DNA of 23,766 nt from an uncultured Oscillospiraceae bacterium (GCA_934591725.1 CAKTPR010000025.1:1-23766); one strand, 5' to 3'. Shown: positions 8,026 to 16,214, numbered from the stretch's first letter. Translations and numbers: made by a program. The notes: generated by a model not told the origin, from the sequence alone.

Positions 8026-9786
8026 TCAATCCGGCAGCCTGCGCATGAAGAAGCACATATCGTCCTCCTCAAAGCTGAAGCCGTGCTCCGCTGCCCAGTC
8101 TGCCGCGGCATCGCTTTCAAGCTCCGGCAGGATCGCTTTTTCAATCACTATCGTGTCGGGGCGCTTATCCGGGTTGAGACTGTAATAAGCCTCGAGGCGC
8201 GAGGGTGTAGAGTCGATATTGAATGACAGCCACGCGGAATACTGCGCAAGGCCTGTGTCCGTGCAGAGATAGAACAGCGGATCGGTCGCCAGAAACAGAG
8301 TGCTTCCGTCTGCGTCAAAGCTCTTGCTATTCATGGATAAGGAAACCGAATCGCAGCGTGCGGCATCGTCCTCAGCGGCGTAAATACCGGCTGCGGGGCC
8401 TGAAATGCACTGAGTGTCAAATTGGCTCACGGGCGGGGACATGAAGCAATAGCCCGCACGGACATACAGGAGGAGCGCTGCGCTGACGGCCGTGCATATA
8501 AACACCGGAACTGCCTTGGCGCGGCCAAGGGATGAGCAGTATTTTATGCTGAGCATTATCGAAGCGAGACAGGCGGGCAGCAGCGCGACGGAGAAAACAT
8601 TGCCGCCCTGGTTCGAGGTCAGGAAGGACAGCGCATGCAGAAAGCCGAGCGCATAAAACAGAGAGAGCTGCCAACGTTCGCTCTTCGTCAGAAGCGGCAT
8701 CAGGCATACACCGTGGAGCAGCCATGGGAACAGCAGGTAATTTACATACGATATGTAGGTCGATCTATACGGATACAGCAGCGTGTACGCCGCCGCGATC
8801 AGGGCGCAGAGAAGGGTTGATAGGGAAAGGTACAGCGCCGCGCGCCTGCAGCGGCCGCGGTCGAGGCAGGCTGCCGCACATATCGGGACAAACCCCATAT
8901 AGAGCACCTTGAGCGTTGAGCGGGAGACAAACCTGAGCCCTGCCGGCATCTCCGGCAGATAGTAGTCAACTATCGATCTATAGATAAAGGACACGGACAG
9001 CAGCTCACCCATGTCATGCTCGGGATCGCTCATCATCAGGGGGAGCGCAGCAAGGATATTTGAAATGCCGACGGAGAAAATGAAATAGACGAGGACCGGC
9101 GCTGCCAAAATCGCGCAGCCGAGGAGGAACCACAGCAGCCCGCGCAGCAGCTCACGCCGCTTGAGGATGAGCGAAATGCAGATGAGCACCGGATACACGA
9201 CGGCAAACTCCGCCAGCATGAGCGGCTGGCACAGAACAAGCCCTGCGAAGAACAGCCCGGCGATAGTATAGTCGGAGCGAAGAACAGCCCGGCCATAGTA
9301 TAGTCGGAATTTTTTTGCGGCGGCCGCAAGATAGACGGCGCACAAAAAGCCGCAGAGCAGCCCCAAAGAGTTATACGACAGAGCCATTATGTTATACGGC
9401 GCATAGAGCAGATACAGAAGTACCGCGACCGCAGCGCCGACGCCGTGCTTTTTCAGCCTGCGGTACGCGAGGAGACCGGCGGCAAAATTGACGGCAATAT
9501 AAATACGGCGGAAATCGAGAACGATGCCATCGGTGCCGGGATGTACCAGCAGATAGAGCTTCATCAGCGGGTACTGGAGCAGCGCGGACAGCTGAGACAC
9601 GTGCCATTCATTAAGGAACAGCTTGTCTCCATGACACATGCGGTATGGGATCGTCAGATAGAAGGACTCGTCATAGATACCGAGACCGTATCGGCTTTTC
9701 CACAGGGAAAATAACAGCAGCAGAACAGTACCGGCAATGAAAAAACCGTCACGGAGCGCCGAATGTTTTTTGATTCTGGAATCCAT
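8026..9786 (-). CDS. Polytopic membrane protein, GT-C (PMT/ArnT-like) glycosyltransferase candidate
   Basis: The protein is 586 aa. Start 9786 is chosen because AGGAGG lies 6-7 nt upstream and the first helix follows a short basic tail. About eleven or twelve hydrophobic helices are visible. The first outer loop, YGLGIYDESFYLTIPYRM with an acidic Asp-Glu pair, resembles the GT39/PMT and ArnT-like GT-C enzymes that use lipid-linked sugars. Helices continue to about residue 480, followed by a soluble C-terminal domain (about 490-586). No close family is recognised, so the enzymatic role is inference. The gene contains a 32-bp tandem duplication at 9245-9308 that is read in two frames (listed separately). 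Confidence 0.62.
   Translation of the reverse strand: MDSRIKKHSALRDGFFIAGTVLLLLFSLWKSRYGLGIYDESFYLTIPYRMCHGDKLFLNEWHVSQLSALLQYPLMKLYLLVHPGTDGIVLDFRRIYIAVNFAAGLLAYRRLKKHGVGAAVAVLLYLLYAPYNIMALSYNSLGLLCGFLCAVYLAAAAKKFRLYYGRAVLRSDYTIAGLFFAGLVLCQPLMLAEFAVVYPVLICISLILKRRELLRGLLWFLLGCAILAAPVLVYFIFSVGISNILAALPLMMSDPEHDMGELLSVSFIYRSIVDYYLPEMPAGLRFVSRSTLKVLYMGFVPICAAACLDRGRCRRAALYLSLSTLLCALIAAAYTLLYPYRSTYISYVNYLLFPWLLHGVCLMPLLTKSERWQLSLFYALGFLHALSFLTSNQGGNVFSVALLPACLASIMLSIKYCSSLGRAKAVPVFICTAVSAALLLYVRAGYCFMSPPVSQFDTQCISGPAAGIYAAEDDAARCDSVSLSMNSKSFDADGSTLFLATDPLFYLCTDTGLAQYSAWLSFNIDSTPSRLEAYYSLNPDKRPDTIVIEKAILPELESDAAADWAAEHGFSFEEDDMCFFMRRLPD
9245..9308. repeat. Tandem duplication, two 32-bp units, inside the GT-C-like gene
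   Basis: Unit 1 (9245-9276) and unit 2 (9277-9308) are directly adjacent and differ at one base (CGGCGATAG versus CGGCCATAG). The unit length is not a multiple of three, so the two copies are read in different frames of one continuous ORF: as RLYYGRAVLR in the upstream copy and as SDYTIAGLFFA in the downstream copy. A run of seven A (minus strand) lies immediately upstream, at 9310-9316. Confidence 0.95.
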
Positions 9787-9818
9787 TATGATCCTCCTGT
9801 TTTTTTGCTGTGATATCC

Positions 9819-9848
9819 TTGAGTAATCGCATGACGCGGTGTTATAAT
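9819..9848 (+). promoter_or_regulatory. Promoter of the DUF255 gene
   Basis: TTGAGT (9819-9824) and a perfect TATAAT (9843-9848) are separated by 18 nt, 38 nt before the start at 9887. The opposite strand has only a weak candidate for the GT-C-like gene, overlapping this -10 box. Confidence 0.55.
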
Positions 9849-9886
9849 AAGAAGCAATATACGATATACGAAACGGAGGCTGCGGC

Positions 9887-11863
9887 ATGAGCAACGCTTT
9901 GATAAATGAGAGATCCCCGTATCTGAGGCAGCACGCCCAAAACCCGGTAGACTGGCTGCCGTGGGGCGAGGCGGCGTTTGAGAAGGCGCGCCGCGAGGAT
10001 AAGCCCGTGTTTCTCAGCATAGGTTATTCCACCTGTCACTGGTGCCATGTGATGGCGCGGGAGTCGTTCGAGGACAAGGCGCTTGCCGAAATTCTAAACC
10101 ATTATTATGTCTCTGTCAAGGTCGACCGCGAGGAACGGCCGGATATCGACAGCGTGTATATGAAGGTCTGCACCGCGCTCAACGGCAGCGGCGGCTGGCC
10201 GCTGACCGTTATAATGACGCCGGAGCAGCAGCCGTTTTTCGTGAGCACCTATCTTCCGCGCGAGAGCAGCGGCGGGCGCATGGGTCTGCGCGAGCTGCTG
10301 CTGACTGTAGCAGATAAGTGGCGCGGCAGCAGAGCGGAGCTGACAAAGACCGCCGGGGAGATCACCGCGTGGCTGCGGCAGAAGACCGCGCCGGCGGCAG
10401 AGGTGGAGCTTTCCGCGCTCACAAAGGCGGCAGAGACACAGCTTGAGGAGTCCTACGACGAGGAGTACGGCGGCTTCGGCACGGCGCCGAAGTTCCCGTC
10501 TGCGCATAACCTCATTTTTCTTATGGAGTATGCGCAGCTTAAAAACGAGAAAAAGCCGCGGCAGATGGTCGAGAACACGCTGCGGCAGATGTACAAGGGC
10601 GGCATTTATGACCACATCGGCGGGGGCTTTGCCCGCTACTCCACCGACCGCGAGTGGCTCGCACCGCATTTTGAAAAGACGCTCTATGACAACGCCCTGC
10701 TTGCCCTCGCCTATACCGAAGCGTGGCAGGACGGGCACATGGCGCTGTGGCGCACGGTTGCCGAGGACACGCTCGACTACTGCCTGCGCGAGCTCAAGGC
10801 TCCGGGCGGCGGCTTCTTCAGCGGGCAGGACGCTGACAGCGGCGGGGACGAGGGCGCGTACTATCTCTTCACGCCCGACGAGGTGAAGCAGGTGCTCGGC
10901 GATGAGGGCGGGCACTTCTGCGAGTGCTACGATATCACGACGGAGGGGAATTTCCACGGGAAAAGCATCCCGAACCTGCTGCTGAACACCCGCTGGGCAT
11001 TTCTCCCGGAGGGCTATGACGGCTTCTGCGAGCGCCTGCGCATCAGCCGCGAGGAGCGCATGACGCTCGGCACAGACACTAAGATTCTCACCGCGTGGAA
11101 CGGGCTCATGCTCATGGCGCTCTCCCGTGCGGCAAGAGCGTTTTCCGACCGGCGCTATCTCATGGAGGCGGAGGAGCTGGCGGGGTTCATGGCGGCGTCC
11201 CTGCATGAGGGCGGCGCGCTCATGGCGCGGCTGTGCGAGGGCGAGCTCAAATACGCCGCGCAGCTTGACGACTATGCCTTCTATGCCCTCGGCCTGCTGG
11301 AGCTATATTCGGCGGACTTTGACCCTGCGCATATCCTGAAGGCGGAGGAGCTGGCGGAGAATATCCGCAACCGCTTTGCCGATGCGGAGGGCGGATATTT
11401 CCGCACGGCCATCGATGCGGAAAAGCTCATAATTCGCCCGAAGGAGATATTCGACGGGGCAATGCCGTCAGGCAACAGCGCCGCGGCGGTGCTCTTTGAC
11501 AGGCTTTTCAGACTGATGGGAAAAGAAGCATGGCGAGCTGCCTCCGAGGATCAGCGGAGTTTTATCGCCCGCAGCGCGGGACAGTACCCCGCGGGCTGCT
11601 GCTATGCGCTCACGGCCATGCTCACAACGGGCGCGTCGCGCGAGCTTGTCTGTGTGACACCGGATGAGACACTGCCGGAGACGCTCCGTGCCGTGCTCTC
11701 GCGCTACGCCCCGGAGCTGACGGTGCTGGTGAAGACGCCGGGAAACGCCGAAGCTCTCGAAGCTGCCGCGCCATACACTGCGGATATGCAGCCCAAGAAC
11801 GGCAAGCCCGCATATTACGTCTGCACCGGCGGCAGCTGCGCGCTGCCGGTGGATATGGGGTGA
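9887..11863 (+). CDS. DUF255/YyaL thioredoxin-domain protein (SPATA20 family)
   Basis: The protein is 658 aa, the normal length for the family, starting at ATG 9887 with CGGAGG upstream. The N-terminal thioredoxin-like domain (about 1-165) opens with the family signature NERSPYLRQHAQNPVDW, then FLSIGYSTCHWCHVM with the CHWC pair Cys50/Cys53, and KVDREERPD. The rest is an (alpha/alpha)6-barrel like that of N-acylglucosamine 2-epimerase and glycoside hydrolases, with YDEEYGGFGTAPKFP and FSGQDADSGGDEGAYY visible. The family is widespread; its biochemical function is not settled and redox or carbohydrate activity is only predicted. It has its own promoter and is divergent from the GT-C-like gene. 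The remaining 120 nt before the next gene hold that gene's promoter. Confidence 0.92.
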   Translation: MSNALINERSPYLRQHAQNPVDWLPWGEAAFEKARREDKPVFLSIGYSTCHWCHVMARESFEDKALAEILNHYYVSVKVDREERPDIDSVYMKVCTALNGSGGWPLTVIMTPEQQPFFVSTYLPRESSGGRMGLRELLLTVADKWRGSRAELTKTAGEITAWLRQKTAPAAEVELSALTKAAETQLEESYDEEYGGFGTAPKFPSAHNLIFLMEYAQLKNEKKPRQMVENTLRQMYKGGIYDHIGGGFARYSTDREWLAPHFEKTLYDNALLALAYTEAWQDGHMALWRTVAEDTLDYCLRELKAPGGGFFSGQDADSGGDEGAYYLFTPDEVKQVLGDEGGHFCECYDITTEGNFHGKSIPNLLLNTRWAFLPEGYDGFCERLRISREERMTLGTDTKILTAWNGLMLMALSRAARAFSDRRYLMEAEELAGFMAASLHEGGALMARLCEGELKYAAQLDDYAFYALGLLELYSADFDPAHILKAEELAENIRNRFADAEGGYFRTAIDAEKLIIRPKEIFDGAMPSGNSAAAVLFDRLFRLMGKEAWRAASEDQRSFIARSAGQYPAGCCYALTAMLTTGASRELVCVTPDETLPETLRAVLSRYAPELTVLVKTPGNAEALEAAAPYTADMQPKNGKPAYYVCTGGSCALPVDMG

Positions 11864-11904
11864 CGGCAGCAAGCAAAGAGCCGGCAGATCACGGACTGAG
11901 CTTG

Positions 11905-11933
11905 TTGATTTATTCGACGCAGAAAGTTATAAT
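11905..11933 (+). promoter_or_regulatory. Promoter of the SUFU-domain gene
   Basis: TTGATT (11905-11910) and TATAAT (11928-11933) are separated by 17 nt. A second TATAAT lies at 11938-11943, since the AAGTTATAAT motif is directly repeated. The start codon at 11984 follows, with AGGAGGT. Confidence 0.6.
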
Positions 11934-11983
11934 AAGTTATAATTAAAACTAAGTTCCTTATAAACACTTCAGGAGGTACGGTC

Positions 11984-13114
11984 ATGTACTACAACGACAG
12001 CGACCAGGCGCGGGAGAGCGGGCTGAGACGTGCTTTTGTTGAAAGTATGCAGGAGCTTATGAAATGCGTGAACACGCTGGCAGCGGGGGCGGCAAAGAAA
12101 GCTTACTGTTACCTGAACATCTGCGGGATGGATGTGTTCACGGGCTGCTTCTTCGTTGACGGGGACGGCAGGGCGACTCTTGCCCCGGCTCTGCTGGGCG
12201 GGAAGCAGGGAATATTCGAGACCGTCATGACCGCGCAGGCAAGAAAGCTGCGCGGAGCGTACATAGAATATGCCGACGATATCCCCGGCGAGTTCTTTCT
12301 GGACTTCGATATCGGTGCCAAGAAGCCGCACTGCCTTACCGGGAAGGAAAAATAACCGAAGCATGATGAGGCGCTGCCGTATGTCGAATTCGTACACCCG
12401 ACGGAAAAGGCCGAGGAGATGAACCTCAAGTGGTACAGCTCTAAGGCAAAGAGAATAGCCGAGGCAAAGGAGAAGTATGACGGCAGCGAACCGTCCGACG
12501 CGGTGTACGGCGACGGATGGCTTGCCATAGAGAAAGAGTTCGAGCGCATCTATCCCGGTCAGACGGAGCCGAAGCACTATGCGCCGCTCATAAAGTTCGA
12601 GTTCGGCGGCAGGGATCCGCTGGACGGCATAAGCGTGTACGACGGTGGGGACTGCTGGCACTTCGTGTCGTTCGGACTGAGCGCGCTTGCCGAACCGGAC
12701 ATTGAGAGCGACGAGGGCGTCAGCGGTTACGGCATGGAGTTCACGCTCCGGCTGAAAAAGCAGGACTTCGCCGATGAAGAGCTGGAGCTGGAGAATATCT
12801 GCGGTATCTTCCAGCAGATCGCCGCTGTCACGTTCGAGACGAACGAGCTGTTCCTGCCGTATGAGTACCTCAGCTCCGGGCAGACCGCGGGCGTGGACGC
12901 GGAGCACAAGTCGGGCATAACCGGCTTCATCACCGTGCCGGACGTCAAGGCACAGCCTATCACAACGCCGTTCGGCGCACTGGAATTTGTCGAGTTCGTC
13001 GGCGTGACCAAGGCGGAGCTTGACGCGGTGCAGAATAAGTGCCTGACGGTCGAGGAGCTGTACGGGAAGCTTGGCCGCGACCTCACCGACTACCGGCGCG
13101 AGAGCGTCATATGA
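11984..13114 (+). pseudogene. Two-domain SUFU (suppressor of fused) protein, split by an in-frame TAA
   Basis: One frame runs from ATG 11984 (AGGAGGT 6 nt upstream) to TGA 13112-13114 with a single stop, TAA at 12353-12355. The sequence past the stop (PKHDEALPYVEFVHPTEKAE) reads as ordinary protein up to the next ATG at 12419, which has no properly spaced ribosome binding site. The 5' part (123 codons) is alpha/beta and acidic, with YCYLNICGMDVFTGCFFVDG; it may be a YezG/DUF600-like immunity domain, but this is weak. The 3' part (about residues 160-376) is a SUFU domain, with WLAIEKEFERIYPGQTEP, DGISVYDGGDCWHFVSFGLS and FVEFVGVTKAEL. SUFU domains occur in bacterial toxin-immunity proteins. 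No toxin gene is nearby. A nonsense mutation is the simplest reading; two separate proteins or a sequencing error are alternatives. Confidence 0.8.
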
Positions 13115-13117
13115 TAT

Positions 13118-13160
13118 AAAAAGAGCCGCAGCGGAAAGAAAATTCGCTGCGGCTCTTTTT
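13118..13160. terminator. Bidirectional intrinsic terminator
   Basis: The arms AAAAAGAGCCGCAGCG (13118-13133) and CGCTGCGGCTCTTTTT (13145-13160) are perfectly complementary over 16 bp, with an 11-nt loop. The A/T ends give a T run on either strand, so it can end both the SUFU gene and the convergent nucleosidase gene. Confidence 0.92.
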
Positions 13161-13173
13161 GCTTGTCACAGGA

Positions 13174-13857
13174 TCATTTCAGCGTCTCACGCACGATCTT
13201 ATCCGCGACGTCGATGCAGATCGCGGATGCGCGGCCAAGCTCCTTCTCAAATTCCGCCGCGCCGCCTTCCACGCCGTCGGAGACGGTTTTGATAATAAGG
13301 CAGGGTACGCCTGCGCGCGCCGCGGTGATGACGATGCCCGCCGTTTCCATGTCGCATATATGCGCGCCGAAGCTGCGGTTGAGAAACCGCTTTTTATCCG
13401 GTTCGTCAACGAACTTATCCGCCGAGGCGCAGACGACCGCTTTCAGCTCCGGCTGTATTTCGAGTGCCTTTGCCACAAGCTCCGGTGAGGTCGGTACAAG
13501 CCTGTCAGGGAAATCGGGATACTGTCCCGGCTCTCCCCAGCCGATCTGATGCGCGTCAAAATCATAGTGCACAACGCCCTCTACCACTGCCGTCTTTGCC
13601 AGCGCCATCTCAGGCGTCAGCCCGCCGACTACACCGAAGTTGATTATCAGCTCCGCACCGTAATGCCCGATAAGCAGTGCGGTCGCGGCAGCTGCGGCGA
13701 TCTCTCCCGGCCCGGAATGCGCCACGTACAGAGTACCGTATTCGGTGCGGTACTCCATGAAGGTTACTCCTGCAAGCTTCTCCTCGCGCACCGCTTTCCC
13801 GTACCGGTCAAGCACCGCGTCCACTTCTATCGCCACTACCATTCCCACTGCTGCCAT
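13174..13857 (-). CDS. 5'-methylthioadenosine/S-adenosylhomocysteine nucleosidase
   Basis: The protein is 227 aa, the usual MTAN length, starting at 13857 with GGGAGAAG upstream. It has the N-terminal GMVVAIEVDAVL block (candidate catalytic acid Glu11), HSGPGEIAAAAATALLI, NFGVVGGL, CASADKFV, the substrate-binding CDMETAGI and the KTVSDGV block that carries the catalytic Asp. It would hydrolyse methylthioadenosine and S-adenosylhomocysteine to adenine and the thioribose products in the cytoplasm. A related purine nucleoside phosphorylase-superfamily hydrolase is the alternative, since the usual SD(x)AD is here SDGVEGG. The gene is a single unit with its own promoter and the shared terminator at 13118-13160. 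Confidence 0.82.
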   Translation of the reverse strand: MAAVGMVVAIEVDAVLDRYGKAVREEKLAGVTFMEYRTEYGTLYVAHSGPGEIAAAAATALLIGHYGAELIINFGVVGGLTPEMALAKTAVVEGVVHYDFDAHQIGWGEPGQYPDFPDRLVPTSPELVAKALEIQPELKAVVCASADKFVDEPDKKRFLNRSFGAHICDMETAGIVITAARAGVPCLIIKTVSDGVEGGAAEFEKELGRASAICIDVADKIVRETLK

Positions 13858-13894
13858 ATCGCGCTTCTCCCTTGCACACCGTTTTTATGCAGAC

Positions 13895-13923
13895 ATTCTA
13901 TCAGACCGCACCGTTTTTTTCAA
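13895..13923 (-). promoter_or_regulatory. Promoter of the MTA/SAH nucleosidase gene
   Basis: On the minus strand TTGAAA (13923-13918) and TAGAAT (13900-13895) are separated by 17 nt, 37 nt before the start. It sits just downstream of the upstream gene's terminator. Confidence 0.65.
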
Positions 13924-13935
13924 TCCGGCCGGGAA

Positions 13936-13975
13936 AATCAAAAACGCCGCGCCGGAAGTTTTCCGGGGCGGCGTT
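13936..13975 (-). terminator. Terminator of the small multidrug export-family gene
   Basis: The stem is formed by AACGCCGC (13943-13950) and GCGGCGTT (13968-13975), extended inward by CCGG/CCGG with one mismatch. On the minus strand a T-rich tract (TTTTTGATTTT) follows it. The stem begins 12 nt after the stop of the gene at 13987. Confidence 0.85.
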
Positions 13976-13986
13976 AAATCTTATTT

Positions 13987-14469
13987 TCAGTTCACGACGT
14001 GGATAACGCCGAAGGTCAGAGCGGTCATTATCGCGGCGGCAAGGAGCACACCGAGGAAGATGCACGGGATCGCGGACTTGGGCTTGAGTTCAAGCAGCGC
14101 CGCGATGAGCGAGCCTGTCCATGCGCCGGTGCCGGGGAGCGGGATGCCGACGAACAGCAGCAGCGCGATGGGGCCGTACTTCTGCACCTTTTCACCCTTG
14201 AGGTGCGCCTTGGCTTCTAGCTTCGTAATGAAGCTGTCCATCTTCGGCCAGTGCCTGCGCAGCCATATGAACACGCGCTGGATGAAAATGATTATGAACG
14301 GCACGGGAACCATGTTCCCGATGACCGCCGCCGTCAGTGCCAGCGGGTAATCAAGGCCGAGGGCAATGCCGGAGGGCAGCCCCGCGCGCAGCTCCACAAC
14401 AGGCAGCATGGATATGAAAAAGGTCGATATAAATTTACCGGCGGTCGTGCCGGCGATCCACTCAAACAT
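13987..14469 (-). CDS. Small multidrug export family membrane protein (COG2426-like)
   Basis: The protein is 160 aa, starting at 14469 with GGAG upstream. It is very hydrophobic with four or five helices. It shows the family pattern of the N-terminal SMLPVVELRAGLPSGIALGL, PVPFIIIFIQRVFIWLRR, and the central KYGPIALLLFVGIPLPGTGAWTGSL. This matches the putative small multi-drug export (Sm_multidrug_ex) family. Transport function for the family is a name only; its VTT/DedA-like pattern also allows a role in membrane lipid or small-molecule flux. It has its own promoter and terminator, so it is probably monocistronic. Confidence 0.85.
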   Translation of the reverse strand: MFEWIAGTTAGKFISTFFISMLPVVELRAGLPSGIALGLDYPLALTAAVIGNMVPVPFIIIFIQRVFIWLRRHWPKMDSFITKLEAKAHLKGEKVQKYGPIALLLFVGIPLPGTGAWTGSLIAALLELKPKSAIPCIFLGVLLAAAIMTALTFGVIHVVN

Positions 14470-14511
14470 ACGTTATCTCCGTGCAAAAACATATCAAAAT
14501 AATGCTTTGCT

Positions 14512-14540
14512 ATTATAGCAGGTGCGCAAGCCCCACGCAA
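14512..14540 (-). promoter_or_regulatory. Promoter of the small multidrug export-family gene
   Basis: On the minus strand TTGCGT (14540-14535) and TATAAT (14517-14512) are separated by 17 nt. The same -35 and -10 boxes and spacing occur before the NfeD gene (17662-17690). Confidence 0.7.
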
Positions 14541-14570
14541 GACGGCTTAAGAAAAATTAACGCAGAATTA

Positions 14571-14849
14571 TTACCATCAATTGACAAGGACACACACGGT
14601 TTTGACGGGCAGAAAAATGCCCATGCTGCTTCAAAGCCCTTGCCAATACACAAAGTATTGCCTGCGGGCTTTTCATTGCCTGAGCGCATTTCTGCTCCGG
14701 CAAAACTGCTTGCACCTGACAGTGATGGATTTTTGTGTGATTTTTGGTTTTTGAGACGCAGACGGGCTGACGCCCGTCAAGGCGAAAAGGACAAAAAGCA
14801 CCGGAAAGACACGCTGTCAGGCGTGTGTGCTCTTGTCAATTGATGGTAA
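14571..14849. mobile_element. MITE-like 279-bp element with 28-bp terminal inverted repeats
   Basis: The ends are inverted repeats: 14571-14598 and 14822-14849 match over 26 of 28 bases, with the outer 18 bp (TTACCATCAATTGACAAG) identical. Inside are further hairpins: CAATAC/GTATTG inside GCCC/GGGC, a GACGGGC/GCCCGTC stem and an ACACGC/GCGTGT stem. No transposase or convincing gene is present. A target duplication is uncertain; the TTA/TAA ends permit a TA duplication of the IS630/mariner type. It fills most of the 390-nt space between the small multidrug export gene and hexokinase and ends 10 nt past the hexokinase stop. A structured RNA is the alternative. Confidence 0.72.
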
Positions 14850-14859
14850 ACTCATAAAA

Positions 14860-16137
14860 TTAATTTATAAGCGCAGCGGCGGCAGCACCCGGAAGCGTCG
14901 TCTCCTGTCCTACCCTCAGAACGAAGTGGACTCCGGCCTCTTTGCCGTATTCCTCCAGCAGGCGCTCAAGCTCCGGACGGTAGATACGGCTCTTCTGCAC
15001 GAGCGAGCCCTCCGCCAGCACACACAGCGGCCTATCTGCGTTCTTCCCCGCACCGGTGAGCATCGCGAGCGCGAGAAGGTCAGTACACATGCAGCGCGCC
15101 GAGCGCTTGAACAAAGCTCGGCTGAGCCGGGAAGCGAAGGCAAGGTCGGCTTCCGCGCCGCCCAACAGCTCTCCGCGCTCCATGCACGCCCAGGCATCGA
15201 TAACGGCGGAGTCGATATCCTCAAGCCGCCGCGCGCCCTCGCCCGCCGCGCGGGAGATGAGCCCCTCATCCGCCGCGGCGATGAGCATCAGGCGGCAAAG
15301 CTGGCCGAGATAGACCCCGGCGGTGAGCTTTTCAAAGGCTTTGAGACCGGGATTGTTGCTTGCGGAATCGAGCATGAGATCGAAGCTGCCGCGCGGGATG
15401 CCGGTATAGAGCCCAGCCTCCATGTTGATTATCATGCCGCGCTCTTCGCTGCTTCCGAGCTTGCCGATAAGGCGCTCCGGCAGGGAGACGCAGGTGTTCG
15501 TGCCCGTGCCGCTCACCTGACCGATGAAGCCGCTGTACGCGCGCTTATCCAGCCCCGCCGCGCCGCCGAGGAGAACGGCGACAGTGTCGTTAAGGATGAC
15601 GACGCGCTTGCCGGTAATGCCGCGGCGTTCAAGCTCCGCCCTGAGAGACGCGCCGATAAGCTTGTCCTCGGAGCCTGTGACCACGACCTCTTTATCGATG
15701 CGGATGACGCGGCCGTCCATATCCGGGGTGATGTCCGCAGAGTAAGAAAAGCAGAAGCCGATGCTCTCTGCCCTGTACATCAGCGGCTCTATCCTGTCAG
15801 CGACGAAGGAAATGAATTCACCCCATGTGCAGGGCTTGCCGACGCCGGGCATTCTGCATTTATTCAGCTCGGACACATGGCAGCCGTCCTCCTCGAAGCG
15901 CACGAGCGCGGAGCGGAAATTCGTCCCGCCGGCGTCAATGACCGCGACGCTGCGGCCAAGCGGGAGCTGGGCGTCGTTGCTGAGATATGTAGGGATCATG
16001 GGCATGTCGCTCTTCTCCCCGGCAAGGCCGCGGCGCATATCCTCAAGCATCAGCGCGGCTTCGCGCCTGGGGTCGACGCGCTCCGGCTCCATGCCGTGCG
16101 CCTCAAGAAAATCCTGCACCCTGTCGTAGTCCACCAT
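14860..16137 (-). CDS. Hexokinase (eukaryotic-type hexokinase family)
   Basis: The protein is 425 aa. Start 16137 (MVDYDRVQDFLEAHG) has AGGAAGAGG upstream; the longer frame to 16182 would run into the upstream terminator. It carries the hexokinase-family rather than ROK pattern. The phosphate-1 loop is AVIDAGGTNFRSALVRF at about 65-81, then GFCFSYSADI with DKE, then the catalytic ILNDTVAVLLGG with Asp184. IGQVSGTGTNTCV at about 205-217 follows, and NMEAGLYTGIPRGSFDLMLD provides the sugar-binding Glu. The expected role is ATP-dependent phosphorylation of glucose or related hexoses at the entry to glycolysis. The gene appears alone, with a terminator-like stem upstream belonging to the SPFH gene, so it may depend on read-through or a promoter I could not recognise. 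Confidence 0.85.
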   Translation of the reverse strand: MVDYDRVQDFLEAHGMEPERVDPRREAALMLEDMRRGLAGEKSDMPMIPTYLSNDAQLPLGRSVAVIDAGGTNFRSALVRFEEDGCHVSELNKCRMPGVGKPCTWGEFISFVADRIEPLMYRAESIGFCFSYSADITPDMDGRVIRIDKEVVVTGSEDKLIGASLRAELERRGITGKRVVILNDTVAVLLGGAAGLDKRAYSGFIGQVSGTGTNTCVSLPERLIGKLGSSEERGMIINMEAGLYTGIPRGSFDLMLDSASNNPGLKAFEKLTAGVYLGQLCRLMLIAAADEGLISRAAGEGARRLEDIDSAVIDAWACMERGELLGGAEADLAFASRLSRALFKRSARCMCTDLLALAMLTGAGKNADRPLCVLAEGSLVQKSRIYRPELERLLEEYGKEAGVHFVLRVGQETTLPGAAAAALIN

Positions 16138-16155
16138 TGTCCTCTTCCTTTCATA

Positions 16156-16193
16156 TAAACAGACCGGCGATATGAAATTCATACGCCGGTCTG
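16156..16193 (-). terminator. Terminator of the NfeD-SPFH operon
   Basis: CAGACCGGCG (16160-16169) and CGCCGGTCTG (16184-16193) are perfectly complementary over 10 bp with a 14-nt loop. The minus strand reads TTTATAT after the stem, 22 nt past the SPFH stop. Confidence 0.75.
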
Positions 16194-16214
16194 AGTAAAA
16201 TTAGATTTTGCAGT

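Noticed and set aside
10094..11206. A 370-codon open frame on the minus strand inside the DUF255 gene
   Set aside because: It is antisense to a well-identified family protein, with Arg/Leu/Ala-rich shadow composition and no ribosome binding site.
12353..12355. Programmed stop-codon readthrough or recoding of the TAA in the SUFU gene
   Set aside because: TAA is not the Sec or Pyl codon, and no recoding element was seen around it; a nonsense mutation is simpler.
11969..12907. A 312-codon open frame on the minus strand across the SUFU gene
   Set aside because: It spans the region without a stop only because of GC bias; the sense strand has SUFU motifs, promoter and ribosome binding site.
14481..14843. 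A 120-codon open frame across the MITE-like element
   Set aside because: It runs through both terminal inverted repeats and internal hairpins, lacks a ribosome binding site and has no domain; it is best seen as sequence of the repeat.
14827..16158. A 443-codon open frame on the plus strand opposite hexokinase
   Set aside because: Hexokinase motifs on the other strand are decisive; the frame starts inside the inverted repeat of the MITE-like element.
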